Below are positions 35,201 through 46,527 of a DNA stretch of 64,000 nucleotides, in pieces. Position 1 is the first letter of the stretch; the number at the start of each line of letters is the position of its first letter. The stretch comes from Strigops habroptila (Eukaryota; Chordata; Aves; Psittaciformes; Psittacidae), in contig NC_044291.2 of the NCBI RefSeq assembly GCF_004027225.2, positions 7,362,707 through 7,426,706 on the forward strand, written 5' to 3'. Made by a program: the position numbers and the translations under genes. The notes under the pieces are model-generated. The model saw nothing but the letters and a program-made list of their open reading frames with translations, was not told the DNA's origin and made no database searches.

Positions 35201-37119
35201 CATCTCTTATTGAACTGCAGTGAATGCACAGGAGTTGTTGGGGACATTTTCATCCATGAAATGAAGAATCAATAGAGTTGCCTCATTACAGGCTCCATAC
35301 CACTGTTCTCTCCTTCATCCCCTTTGCCACTTGCCTTGCCCTGTTTTCCAACCCACTTTTACCACAGACTCGATGGTGTGAATTCACGGGTAGCAATTCC
35401 CCTCTGCTATGAACAGAGGAGCAAAAATCTGGTTTAAAAGAAGAAAAGAAAATCAGGTAGACTTCCAAAGAGGAGATGGAATATATATTTTAAAAGCAGG
35501 TAAGTGGTTTGGAAGCCAAAGGCCCTGGAGGTCAGTGGTATTCAGAGTTTCAAATCCCTGATGCTTATGAAAACATCATACACAAATTCCACCCTGGGAA
35601 AATCTGCATTTTCTTTCTTTCTTCTTTTAACCAGCAGAGAAGTTGGTCTTCTGATATGTGGAAGGGAGGGGAGCTGTGCTAGGCAGTCATTGAGCTGACA
35701 GAGCTTCTTGGAAAATGGATGTGTTATTTCCTTAGGAAAAATCTCGCCTTCTGATTTGTGGTAATGTTTTTAAGCTCCAGTTTGGATGAGAACCATGCTC
35801 CCACAAAGCTTTTATGGCCTGAAAATTCAAAAGCAATACTAACTCGAGACCCTCAATATCTTCTGTTTCTGTGCTGCCGAAGCACTAGAATGCTCTAGGA
35901 AATATTTACCATTGTTTAATGTTAACACATAAACAAACAAACAGCAAATATTTTATACAATATGCAGTATATTTGGAGTATATCAATACAATACAGAATA
36001 TGTAAGAATGTCAAAACACATTAATTGAAACAACATAAAAACGTGTTTCTCTCCTCAAAAGGAAACATTCCAGTATGACTGAAATGGAGAGAATCAAAAT
36101 GATTTGTTTTGACACCTTAGACATCAAAAAGTTTGTCAGAATTGACATGTTCCCATGCAACATTTCGATTGCAAGGGAAAGGCGTTTTCCTGCTAAGAAC
36201 TGTTCTGTCACAATTGTGTGACCAGCTCTACTTGTAGTCTATCTAAACAGACAAACATCACAGCCAAGACTCAAACACTCCAGGTGGTCAGAAGATGGAT
36301 TTAGCACAGAACAGAACAGACTCAAAGAAGGAAATAAAGAAAACTCACAGCTAGAGATGGCCTTAAACTTGGGAACCAAGCTGTTTTCATGTTTGAGATG
36401 TTCAGACCTGCGTGATTTCAGACTTTAATCCTAGCAAGGACTGAGTTCCTTCAGTGTTTTAATAAATCTGTGCTGCAGGATTGGTGTGCTGATGGAAAAG
36501 GCTATTTGAGACGGTGGAAGAGAATCTGCCAGTGCAGATTCTCAATATCCTCTGGGATTTTTTGGTTCTTGGAATTGGTTGGGGTCTAGCTGGTACCAGC
36601 CCTCTATGTTCGACAGATTAATACTGATAAGTATGAGATGGCTTTGTTTTCCACACATCCCTATGTCTGAGTGGAAATTCCAGGCATAGGACTTAGGCAA
36701 TGGGCTGAAATGCAGTGTCGTGGGCAGATCGGCTCTGGGATTCAGGGCTGATGAGAACTCCTTAGCCTAGGAGTTCTCCCACCTTCATGATACACAGATT
36801 TTAAATCTTCTCATTATATAAATGCAGTTTCAGGTTAATTTGAGCCTCTAATTTAATATGCTGTTCCGAATTAAGAGTTAATATGCTATTTGATTATATT
36901 TTTGCAATGAGATCCAACCCAAGGCTCATTGACTTCAATAGACCTTCCAGCAGAACCTGTGTCTGCAGAGCCTGCCTAAATGTGTGCTTAGAGCAGGAGA
37001 CTCACGCTCAAGATTCCTGGCTTCTGTTTCAGAAGCTGCAGATAAAATGGTGTTATTACACATTCTGGCTGACATATCTAGACTGAATTAAAGTGCCTGT
37101 GAATTAATGTGTGTGTAAC
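32246..37119. other. Intronic sequence, nothing firm recognised
   Basis: No exon or clear transposon. AT-rich, possibly conserved segments lie around 33365-33530 and 36840-36895; the latter has a 10-base direct repeat. Confidence 0.4.
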
Positions 37120-37210
37120 TTCCCCTGTATTGGAACGCAGGGTGGTAGAAGGAGCTGAACCACGAGTGTTTTCACCCTCAGACCAGTGTCCTATGCACTA
37201 AAGGGATGTG
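37120..37210 (-). repeat. MIR-like SINE remnant
   Basis: Blocks 'ggagctgaaccacgagtg' and 'cctcagaccagtgtcctatgcacta' parallel the reverse-complement tRNA-like head of old amniote SINEs (compare 10400-10445). Short and diverged. Confidence 0.4.
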
Positions 37211-38704
37211 TCCTAAATACTTAGAGATTTGTATAACACACCTCTAAGTCACTGGGCAACATCCATTAGGTAGTTGCAGGGATACCAAGCCCATGGCAGT
37301 GACTAGTGACTGGTGATACTCTTCCTGGTTCTGTTCACAGCTCTGCTCTTCAGCAGAAGTCTGAGACCTTGTGAGGTCTCACCTTGTCTCTAGTGTCCTG
37401 GCAGGGCTGTTGCACAAGGGTCTAAAGCTGCAGGAGCCTGAGTGGCTAAATGCACAGGGAGATTCTTATGGCCACAGCAAATTCTTCATCCTGTTAGTGT
37501 GATAAGAAACATGGATGTGTCCAGGGCCATAATTTGCAGTCACCAACAACTTTGGGTCCTTTTTCCTTCCTCTCTTCAGCTGCTTCCGGTTCCCTTGGCT
37601 TCATCCAGCGTGAATGGTGGCAGAATCTGGTGCCCACAGGAAGTGCTCAGTTAAATGATGCTTTTCATCCTGGCAGGCAGGGCTGTCATTATCCAAGCAG
37701 CAGGAACTGTACCAGCAGAAGCCATGGCCTATGGATTTTAACCCCTTCTACTCCTCCGGTAAGAGCTGAGGAGCACAAAAGACCCAGGTCAACAGCTAAA
37801 CTCCTTTCTGAGCGACAAGAAAACCAGGAAGATGAATCATTTGTAAGGATTGTTAGGTAACCTCAGCTTCCTAGCATACCAAAACCAACAGTATTAGTTA
37901 GTGGAATCACTCTATGTGGCTGTGGTGGTGAAGTCCCTGCCCAGGAATGAATTTCAGAACAACAAAAGTATTGCAATGAATGGTCAGGTGTGGGATAACA
38001 GTTGACCTTTTGGAGTGAATGTTACACTATTGCTCTTCAAGGCAGTTTTGGCATCGATTGCTTTTTTCCTTCAAGCTCTCTGCTTACAGGTCCAAATTGT
38101 TGCAATGGAAGATATTAGAAAGGCAAGTCTGGGACAGAGAATGGAACAGGCATGAAAGCAAAAACCAGCATTTCTGGACTCTGACAGAAGCCTCTTTGAA
38201 CTTAGTTTTCAGATTACTCTCTCAAGTCACCAGTAGGGAATAGTCTGATTTTTGTTCAGTTTATTGTGCATAGTTCGCAGGTATTTTCTTGTTTCAAAAT
38301 GCAAGAAAAGCACTAAATGAATTTGGACATTGCAGAAAGCATAAATTATGAAATATATTTTGGCTCAGTCAAAACACACTGTTTAAGAAAACACTTCATT
38401 TTGATTTTGAATGTATAGTACTCAACATGTAATGAAAAACAAAACACAATCTTGAACCGATCCTTTCCAAACAGAACACTCAACACATTCTGTTCCAAAG
38501 AAAAGCTGACTTTATCAAAATGCTTCTTTCCCCTGCCCCACCCCCCCCCCGAAATCAACAAATTTCTACCAAGTGTTCTGCCTCTGATGAATTGGCATTT
38601 TTCTGACATAAAATGAGCAATCCAAAAAAATCCTAAGCGGCTCCATGGCAAGTCCTAGCTAATTCGGGAATAGTAGCGTGAAGGTGCGTAGGAAGGGTAC
38701 TGCA
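37211..38704. other. Intronic sequence; C10 run, nothing else recognised
   Basis: A run of ten C lies at 38541-38550. No exon or repeat family was identified. Confidence 0.45.
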
Positions 38705-38930
38705 AGGAGATGTCGCATTGAGCTGAGACTTAAGAGATTCAGCTTGAATTCCTGAAGCAGTTAGAAAATGATCTGGGACAAGCCATTAATCAAGCCTGTG
38801 TCTCAATTCCCATTCTGCAGAATGGGAAAAAACAGCATTTCCCAATCTCCTAGAGCTACTGCAAGGATAAAAACCTATTAACACTTACGAGATTACAGGA
38901 CTTTGATATGAGGTGTATAAATACTGAGGA
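38705..38930 (+). repeat. MIR-like SINE, nearly full length
   Basis: In order: a head with 'gagattcagcttgaattcctg', a core with 'gatctgggacaagccattaatc', the 'gtctcaattcccattctgcagaatggg' block, and a tail 'ctactgcaaggataaa...attaacacttacgag...ggtgtataaatactg' typical of the 3' half of the amniote family. The copy is old, but all modules are present. Confidence 0.6.
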
Positions 38931-39370
38931 AGACGGAGGACAGAGCTGCATTTTTTTGTGTAATTTAGAATGAAATTATGGAGAAGTGGACTAGCTTGGA
39001 CAATAATTTAATAATAGTAGGAATAATTTCAAGTTCAGGGCAGTGTTTAATAGAAATCACTGCTCACCACCCACCATATTTTTTTTTAATAAGCAGCTCA
39101 GAAAAGTGCAATTTATCATTATTATTACCATCTATATTCATTCTATCTCTGCCACTTCATAAATGAGAGGAGTTCCTCACAAACATCTACAAAGCTAGCT
39201 CATTATCCAGCCTCCCTATTTAGAACTCTCATTTCTGACAATAGCTATCACAATCTTGCCAACAGTAGGGCTGCTGGTGTGCTGACACCACTGCTCTGAG
39301 CCCGCTGAGCAGCATTATCTCACTGTTCCCTTGTGCTCCCCCATCTGTCCCTGGCCATCTGGTGTCGTTG
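38931..39370. other. Intronic sequence, nothing recognised
   Basis: AT-rich, with a run of nine T around 39080-39090. No exon or repeat was named. Confidence 0.4.
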
Positions 39371-39480
39371 GTCTTTCGATTAGACAGTAAGCTTTTTGGG
39401 GCGTCGACCACCTTTCTGGTGTCTGTTTGTTCAGCACCTAGCGTGATACCTGTTCCAGTCTCAGATTCAGCAGGGCTGTC
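39371..39480 (+). repeat. L2/MIR-type 3' tail fragment
   Basis: The order 'gattagacagtaagctttttggggcg', 'ccacctttctggtgtctg', 'tgttcagcacctagcgtgata' matches the well-known 3' end shared by L2 LINEs and some MIR-like SINEs (gact-gtaagctc, agggac, tctgt, tgcctagcac). Confidence 0.55.
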
Positions 39481-41734
39481 TTCAGAATGTGATACTTCAC
39501 CACATAAATCTGTGTGTACATGCAGAAGTCCCTTTTAATTCAGTTCCCAAATGTACTGAACACTGTCAGATGGATCCTCTTTCTAAGTAGAGCCCTGAAC
39601 CTAGGGCCAATGGATCCTGGATTTCAGAGTGGTGGCTTTGATATCTTGGCTACTAGATCTATGATGAGGACTACCTGATGTTGTACTTGATGGACGTTGC
39701 GTGCCTGCAGCAATTCTTTGGTTTCAAAGAGCCTCTTATCCTCATCAAAACAACACCAGCACTTTATAATTAGCTGAAGTGTGGGGACAAATGAGCTGAA
39801 AACAGGTACTTAGTTGCTACCAGCATGATTCTCACCTTGCTAGAGGCAGGGAGTAAGTAGTTTCTGCACAAAACCTGCTCCCTTTAGGCTGCTGATTGAA
39901 CTGCATTAATAACAAAGGATTTGTAGGGTGTTTTTGGTTCACCGAATATTCTGACAAGTTGTAAGCACAGTGTTGACAAACTGAAAGGAAAAAACCTTTT
40001 CTCCTTTAAGTCACTTGGGGTCAAAAGAACTATTTTCATCACTGTTCTCTCTTAAGAAGCTGGAAAGACAAATCTAGAGGAAAAAACTATAGTAATTTCA
40101 AATGGAGACTTGGAAATTTTTCCCCTTCGTGCTCTCACAGCCAAAACACTGACATGTCCGAATCATTATTTTTTTCAGCATGAGCAATTTGGCAAAAAAT
40201 GAAGTGAATCCATGGGTTGTGTTGGTATTTTTGGAGAGGTATTTCGTATCCTTTCTCCTTGCTTTTCCTCACCCAAAAATGTTTCAGCTGATGACTATCC
40301 CTCAGGTCTAACAACTCATGCATGTTTTAAACTGAAATGGTTAAAGGGTAAGTGGAGATTTAGACACTGGTCAGTGCAGACTTACCAAGGTTCGGGGAGG
40401 GATTCACCCATCAGTGTCTCAAATAGAGAAATCCTGCTTCCATAAAGGAATAGCTTTATAATCATTTGGGATTTTACAACATTGCATGCCAGAGTCATCT
40501 AGAGACTCAGAACCACTGCTGAATTGCAGCTCCATCTCTGACAGCAGTCAGTTATCAACACCCGTAGTTTGAGCTATAGAGACATCTAGATCAGAAGCAG
40601 CCAGATTCTTTTTTCCCAGAGCCCAGCTTTATCCACAGAAGTTCATATGACTCAACAAACCTTGACAGATTGGCTTTCTGATCCTTTTCCATCCTTATTC
40701 CCTGTTTTCTCCTGGCCCTGACACAGAAAAGACGTCCTCAGCTTGGTTGGATTGCTGACCAGTGGTTCCAAATGACAGTTAAAGCTGTTTCACAAGCGGT
40801 ATCTGCCTTTCAGCACTTTCATGGGCTATCTCTGAATTAGGTGCAGGACATAAGTAATATTGCTCTAGTTGCACCCAGTGACCTAACACGAGCTAAATCC
40901 TAAAGGTGTAGGGCAGTAGTTATCTGTCTAACAGGAATGGGAGTGTACAGTTAACTTAAAGGAAGGATAGTTGAATAAAATCTAGAAGAGCATCTCCTGG
41001 ACTTAAAATTAAGGATGCACTTAAGCTGTTTGCTGAAATGAGGTCAGATGATCGTCACTTTACAGGGTCGAGCTCTAAACTAACATAAGCTGTTTCATCT
41101 CTCCCTTGACACTTCTGTCTTTTACTAATTTATCAGCATCCTAAAGCAGCGTGTGAAGTTGCTGCAGAACAGAAGTGTTTCAGATACAAATAGCGATTGT
41201 TAGCCTCTTCCCTCTGGTAAATGGCAGCAGGCAGAAACCTCTCTCAACCTGCCAAGAACCAAATGTGGGACACAAGAAAGAATTATTGGTGCATGAAGCT
41301 TAAAGAGATAGGGGACTTATTTCTTTACTGCAAATAATGTGTTCACTAATTTCTCTCTTCTGAGTCTGCGTTTCTGATGGAAATAGTTTAAAACACAAGG
41401 AGAATGAAACAAGAGGGATACGTGCAAGATCAACTTGAATCTAATAGAAAGGATAAATGAAAGGTACAGAGGTTAGAAGAAAGGTAGAAAATCCCAGGAG
41501 GCAGAGGAGTAGTGGAGTATTCACAGCAAGTGATGGAGAGTCAAAGCTCCTGCATTCTGCCTTTCCTGTTTGTAGCAGTGAGCTGGGGCTACACAACCTC
41601 CCTTGTATGAAACAGCCCTTGCACTATCATTCTGTGCAAAATCTATCATTCTGAGCTATCCCACTGTATAAAAATTACCTTTTAAGTGGCTAAGTAGACA
41701 CCCAGCTCCATTCCTTTCTTCATCTTTCAAGAAA
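39481..41734. other. Intronic sequence; one faint old-repeat trace
   Basis: No exon was recognised. Around 40975-41045 a 'cctggacttaaaattaaggatgcacttaag...gctgaaatgaggtc' type stretch resembles an old amniote repeat, but it cannot be named with confidence. Confidence 0.35.
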
Positions 41735-41850
41735 CAATGGGAGTAACAGCACTTGCCTGCCTTACTAGAGTGCTGAGAGCTTTAATTAATGTCTCTAATT
41801 CAATTTGAACTCCTTGGATAAAAGGCGCTGCCTTGTGACAGAAAAGGTAT
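41735..41850 (+). repeat. MIR-like SINE 3' tail
   Basis: 'gggagtaacagcacttgcc', 'tgccttactagagtgctgagagc', 'tttaattaatgtctc' and 'ccttggataaaaggcgctg' follow the order of the 3' part of the amniote MIR-like family seen at 50980-51065. Its TTAATTAAT looks like a homeodomain site but is part of the repeat consensus. Confidence 0.55.
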
Positions 41851-42549
41851 TGCCTAAAATAGAATATAATTAACACAGAGATATCAATCACAGTGAAATT
41901 AAGTGTACATTCAAATACAACTTGCACTTTACAGAAAGTACTTGCCTATTTTTCCTCCAAGAATCCTGAAGACTCACAAGACAAAGAACATTTAATGTTC
42001 AAGGCTGGATTTGTATTAGAATAAGGCCATCTTAAACCACCTAACAAACTGAAAGGGGTTGTAACGGAAACCTCTGTTTGCACTAGTGGATGTGCCTTCC
42101 TGATGGACGATGCTGGAAACTGACTGTAATATGACTCAGAATCAGTACATCTAACATTTTCTTCTCCCAGTTCTTATTTACTGTGAACTGCAGTCCATGC
42201 CTTAGCTCACACACTGATCATGTTTATTAACAGATGTGTTAATTGCATGATCATGTTTGCTGACATGAACCAGAAAGACCCAGATGACTGCTTTGCTCTG
42301 TAACACTCCTGAGTGAAAATGGCCTTTGTAGCTTGGATTTTTGTTAGCTGCTGTATTACAAAGCTTTCTGACACCTCAGGAAGGTTGTCATTCATTGCTT
42401 ACAGGGCAGGAACACCTAGGTTCACCTAATGAACCATGTGGGCAGCAGGACTGTCTTTTGTTAGGTGCTGTAATCAGATGATGGCCTTTCCAACAAGTCA
42501 GTGGTCCAAGTAGTCAAATACTGTTGTGTTTCCAGGCTGATAATTGCAA
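41851..42549. other. Intronic sequence, nothing recognised
   Basis: AT-rich. A segment around 42200-42260 has TTAATTGCATGATCATG, which could bind POU or homeodomain factors, but nothing firm can be said. Confidence 0.35.
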
Positions 42550-42650
42550 AGCAAAGCAAAAAAGCATATGCCCAAGATCGTGGAGGGTGCAGAACTGAGC
42601 AGAATGCTGGATTCCTGGATCAAAACCCAGTGTCTGGCTGCCCCAAGCCT
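42550..42650 (-). repeat. Possible MIR-like SINE remnant
   Basis: 'gcagaactgagcagaatgctggattcctgg', 'atcaaaacccagtgtctggctgcccc' resembles the reverse-complement head of old amniote SINEs, as at 10400-10445. Very diverged. Confidence 0.35.
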
Positions 42651-45154
42651 CCCCTTTAGTGCAGAGGTGGCTTCTGTGCCACATTTAGCTTTTACTTAGT
42701 CTTGTCTCTCCTACCCAAGATCTGTATACTTGGAGACATCACCTCCCTACCCTTTTTTCCCTATCCGCTTTGCAAAATCCCCAGCACATATTGCACATCA
42801 GTTGAGCCCCATAAAGATACCTAACAAATTAATTTCAGATTCGATCTTGTTAGGAGTTAGATTGAATGCATCTCATATAATATTGCCTTAGACACAAAAT
42901 AATCCCACTTTAGTAAGCTTTATAGCTTCCATGGGGACCAGCCCTGTGGTGTGTATTAATCTTTAATGTGAAACAACATCTCTACAGCAGCTACAGGGGG
43001 GAAAAAGACACTACTAAAAAATTAAAGTTGATGGTGTGATAGTTGTCTAGACCCAATTGTGCTCTACCATCCTCCATTGCCTCAGGCACCATTCCCTGCT
43101 CTCAACACTTAGGCAGCTTCCAGACTGGAGATGTGTCCTTTTCTTCTAGTGATCTTAAGGCATGTTCTCCCCGCGTCTTAACCCATGGTTAAGAGCTATC
43201 ACAACTCATATCATCCCGACACCAACTTCAACCTAAAAGGAAAGGAAGGGAGGATGAAGAGGTGCGTGGGGGGAATTAGTGAGTATCTCCTCTCTTTTAT
43301 AAGTTGATATTTCCCCAATGTGTGATGCTCGCATGTGGGAGGACACATTGGGATTTCTCTGAAGCCCATTTTATTCAGCTCTTCTCATAGTTCAGTTCGC
43401 ACTTGCACTGCCTGGGAACTGCAGGGGAGTTATCACTCGACTTAGGTATGTAAAAGCTCCTCTCTTTGCAATGGAAATTCAATAGAAAGGGAAATGTTTA
43501 AAGGAAAACTGGTCCAGGCTGGCTGATGAAGGAAGTAGTTCTGGATTAGTTTCATGAACAGACAACCAACCAAGTTTGGACAATGTGTACATAACAACTG
43601 ATGGTTATCAGAGCAAATGTGCATACCCATCTAATGGCAAATATGCTGAGTTTGCAGCTGCTTACTGTGATGGGTCGGTGCTGTAGATCTGCAAAGAGCA
43701 GCAAGGCAGGGAAGTAGCCTGGATGGATAAGCAGGAGGGATGGCTTTCTGATCTGGAATTCGAAAATGCTGAGGGTGGGATGTAACTGGGAGCATTTCCC
43801 AGTAATCACCTTGGGATCATGACCAGTGTGAGTGGAAGCAGATATGGACTGTAGCCCACTTGGAATATGTTCTATTCCTTTCAGTGTGGGGCTAAAAACT
43901 CCTCAAACCCCAGGTTTGTAAGGTAAAGTACAACAAGTCCTTTCTAAGAGGAGAGGCACTGAAGCGCCGAGAATCGCCACACTTCTGGGTTCAGTAAGAG
44001 TCCGTGGTGAAGGCTACTATTAAATACATGCCTTCAGAACAGGAACAACCTCCCTCAGTCAGGAGCTACAGGTACCATTAGATTTAATAACAGTAATATT
44101 CCATCTGCATTTGGAAAGAAGTTTAAATGTGCTCAACAGAAAAAGAGAACATTCGTTGACTTTCCCATACTTAATGTTTTTCATTCCTTCATGTAATGCA
44201 ACAGCTGACTGTCGTTTTTAACGAGACTTACACAATTCGGCTTTGATAAGTGCTGCAGAGCTCACTGCAGCTCCACAAACACATGCTGTGCACACGTGCA
44301 GACTCCCACACACGCACTCGGCACTTGTGCTCCCTGTCACACTCCTGGCACAGGAGACATGGATGCTCAGAGCCACAGGCTGCAGCTCTGCTGTGCTCCT
44401 GGGGGAAGATCCTGGAGCAGGAGACAGCCACGCCAACCACAGATGGTGATGCTCTCTGGTCTACACTGTGCTGCTTACACCGGCCAAGGTCTCACGTTCA
44501 CATGCAGTGCTGCAAGTGTGTATGGCGCCTCTAGTACACCTTGGTTTGGCCTCTCCTACACTCTTAGCAAAACCTTTCCTCTTTGGGAATCACAAACTTT
44601 TAGTTTGAGTGCTTATGATGGACTCAAAACCTGAATGGTTTCAGGAGATGTACAAATAAGCCTGACACTAAATCTCCCTGTAGCAGAGCTTTGCATAGCC
44701 TAATTTTTCCTTCTTTAAAGAGTAGCTGCAGTCTCCCTGCACTCTGTTCTGCAGAAATAGGTGGGTGTCACCTGTCCTGAGGACAACTTTTAGCCAGGTT
44801 TGTGTTCTCAGACTGGGGGATGAAGCCTCAAGATCTCTCTGCCTGCCTGGGCATGCCCACTGTGTTGGCACATCCTCCATGAAACTCAGCAAGGCAGCCA
44901 GATGGACAGGAGGTGGGCAGGAGGAGGAACACATCCTGTGTATGGAGAGGACCTTTTCAGAGCAGCATCAGCAATGAGGAGCACAACCCAGCACGCTGGG
45001 ATGCTGCTGCAGGCACAGTTAGGAAGCAGAAAGGGAGGGTATCCATATCAGGCGTGGGGTGTCAGCTAAGCAAGCTGCTCACCTTCCACCAACAGAGCAC
45101 ACGGCTTCATTCAGATAGGGGCATCGTGCCAACAGCATGACTGTGGAGGTGGAT
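42651..45154. other. Intronic sequence, nothing recognised
   Basis: No coding exon or named repeat. The open frames at 44218-44640 overlap one another on both strands and have no splice-site support or homology that I recognise. Confidence 0.45.
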
Positions 45155-45345
45155 GATCTAATGGCTGAAACATTGCGAATGGGAGTCAGGAGATGAGGGC
45201 TCTCTTCCAGCTGTATCCATGGCTTGCTGCGTAACCTTTGGCAAGGCATTTCACCCCTCTGTCTCCCTTCCCACTCATCATATGTCTTGTCTGTTCAGCT
45301 GTTAAACACATCAGGGAGAGGAGCTGGCTCATAGCAGGACTAGAC
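45155..45345 (+). repeat. MIR-like SINE
   Basis: Modules in order: 'tggctgaaacattgcgaatgggagtcaggag' (tRNA-like head), 'ggctctcttccagctgta', 'gctgcgtaacctttggcaaggcatttcacccctctgtctcc' (core), then a weaker tail. This is about 900 bases upstream of BRINP1 exon 2. Confidence 0.6.
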
Positions 45346-46167
45346 TCAGCCATGATTTGATATGGGGATGTGGTGGGATAGCCACTCTCCCATCATATGA
45401 ATGACATGTCCTGCACCAGGTGCTGTGAAGCGTGCCCTTAAGCTTCCTAGTAAATCTCCCACACTGAATATGCGTGTTCGCTGTGTCGCACTGCAGAGCC
45501 TTGATCTTGGAAAAAGCCTGGAGGTCCTACCGTAATCGAAATGGCAACAGACCCTCTTCCCCCTCCACCAGACACACACCTCCCAAACACCCAGGCAGGA
45601 AAGCAGGTTGAGGTGATTTTTCTCCTTCAAAGTTTGGCAGGGTTTCATAGTTGTGTGTGCGTCTGTGTGTCCGCATGTGCTCGTCACTGAAGCCTGGGTA
45701 ATTATTTTGTTTTATTTCTCTTTTTGGCAACACTTTAAAGTAAGAGCTGGGCCTTTATAGATTGCTCAGGTTTCACAGAGTATGGATTATAGATCATCAG
45801 AGAGACATGAAAGCAGAAGACACGTTTCTCTGGCATAGCATTAAAGGGACAGGAAAGGGGTAATTGTAGCCTAGGGTGCAGTCACCTTCTGCGCCCAGCT
45901 TCACTCACCTCTGCGACACTGCGGAGAACTTCACGAGGGAAGTGATGGAAAAGCTGGGGTGAGGATGTCTCAGGTCAGGACCTGGTTATTTCAAAGGTGA
46001 TATATGCTCAGGAGGTTAAAGACACCACTTAGGTACATGAATAAAACACTACCAAATACTCTAAGCTGTAACACAGGCAGAGGGAAGTCTTTGAAAACTT
46101 GATTTTTCATGTCTATTTTCACTTTGAGAGACAGTTGTCTAAGGATCAAAGCGATTCCCATTTTAAA

Positions 46168-46259
46168 CTCTCTCTTTCTCTCCCTCCTCCCTCTCCTCCC
46201 CTCCATTTCTCTCTCTCTCTCTTTCCTTCCTTCCTCCTCTTCCCTCTCTTTTTCAACAG
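46168..46259 (+). promoter_or_regulatory. BRINP1: Exon 2 splice acceptor with very long pyrimidine tract
   Basis: From 46168 to 46254, 86 of 87 bases are C or T (the exception is A at 46205). CAACAG then ends the intron at 46259. No AG occurs between 46150-46151 and the acceptor, so the AG exclusion zone is about 106 bases. This suggests a branch point further upstream than the usual 20-40 bases, or several weak ones. The tract is also a CT-rich simple sequence and may vary in length between individuals. Confidence 0.85.
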
Positions 46260-46309
46260 GACTCCACAGAATGGAGCAAGAATGAGAGGAAAAAGGCAGA
46301 CAGAAAAGC
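46260..46309 (+). other. BRINP1: BRINP1 exon 2, 5' untranslated part
   Basis: Fifty bases from the acceptor to the start codon. They hold two further upstream start codons: ATG at 46271 gives a four-codon frame ending at 46285, and ATG at 46282 gives a 15-codon frame ending at TGA 46327-46329. The second overlaps the BRINP1 start in another frame. Confidence 0.85.
46271..46285 (+). other. Upstream ORF d, four codons (MEQE)
   Basis: A minimal frame in the exon 2 leader, ending 24 bases before the main start codon. It is present in any BRINP1 transcript that uses this exon, whatever first exon is spliced to it. Confidence 0.6.
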
Positions 46310-46329
46310 ATGAACTGGAGGCTTGTTGA
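46282..46329 (+). other. Upstream ORF e, 15 codons, overlapping the BRINP1 start
   Basis: ATG 46282 opens a basic peptide ([15 protein letters not shown]) that terminates 17 bases after the A of the BRINP1 initiator, in a different frame. Ribosomes that use it cannot easily reinitiate at 46310, so it should reduce BRINP1 output. Confidence 0.6.
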
Positions 46330-46527
46330 GTTCCTCTACCTCCTGTTTATATGGGACCATATACTAGTACAGCCCTCCCACCAGGACCCAGCTGCTACCA
46401 ACCAACATGTCTCCAAGGAGTTTGATTGGCTTATTTCAGACAGGGGGCCTTTCCACCACTCACGGAGCTACTTATCCTTTGTGGAAAGACATCGTCAAGG
46501 ATTTACAACCAGATATAAAATATACAG
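46310..46527 (+). CDS. BRINP1: BRINP1 exon 2: first coding exon (signal peptide and start of mature protein)
   Basis: BRINP1 is a secreted or endoplasmic-reticulum glycoprotein of neurons with a MACPF domain, induced by BMP and retinoic acid and linked to restraint of the cell cycle. This exon encodes residues 1-72 and two bases of codon 73. Residues 1-20 form a signal peptide (MNWR start, hydrophobic FLYLLFIW at 8-15). From residue 33 the sequence [20 protein letters not shown], then [20 protein letters not shown], agrees with vertebrate BRINP1 as I remember it, right up to the known exon boundary before the MACPF region. The start has A at -3. The donor after AG at 46526-46527 (GTACGT) leaves a phase-2 intron. 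The signal peptide is clearly more diverged than the rest. BRINP2 and BRINP3 are the alternatives but lack this N-terminus. Confidence 0.95.

Larger units (their letters stand above)
19202..46259 (+). other. BRINP1: BRINP1 intron 1 (about 27 kb)
   Basis: The intron runs from the GTAAGG donor to the AG at 46258-46259, assuming that exon 1 is correct. It contains a second CpG island with a CTCF core, one ancient CR1, several MIR-like SINEs, a pyrimidine tract and many AT-rich segments. No other gene was recognised on either strand. Confidence 0.6.

Noticed and set aside
41755..41800. TTAATTAAT homeodomain-like element, first taken for a conserved enhancer
   Set aside because: The surrounding modules show that it is the consensus tail of a MIR-like SINE; no separate enhancer claim is justified.
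45991..46311. Minus-strand frame rich in Glu/Arg/Lys before BRINP1 exon 2
   Set aside because: It is the reverse translation of the CT-rich acceptor tract; low-complexity repeats give such charged runs.
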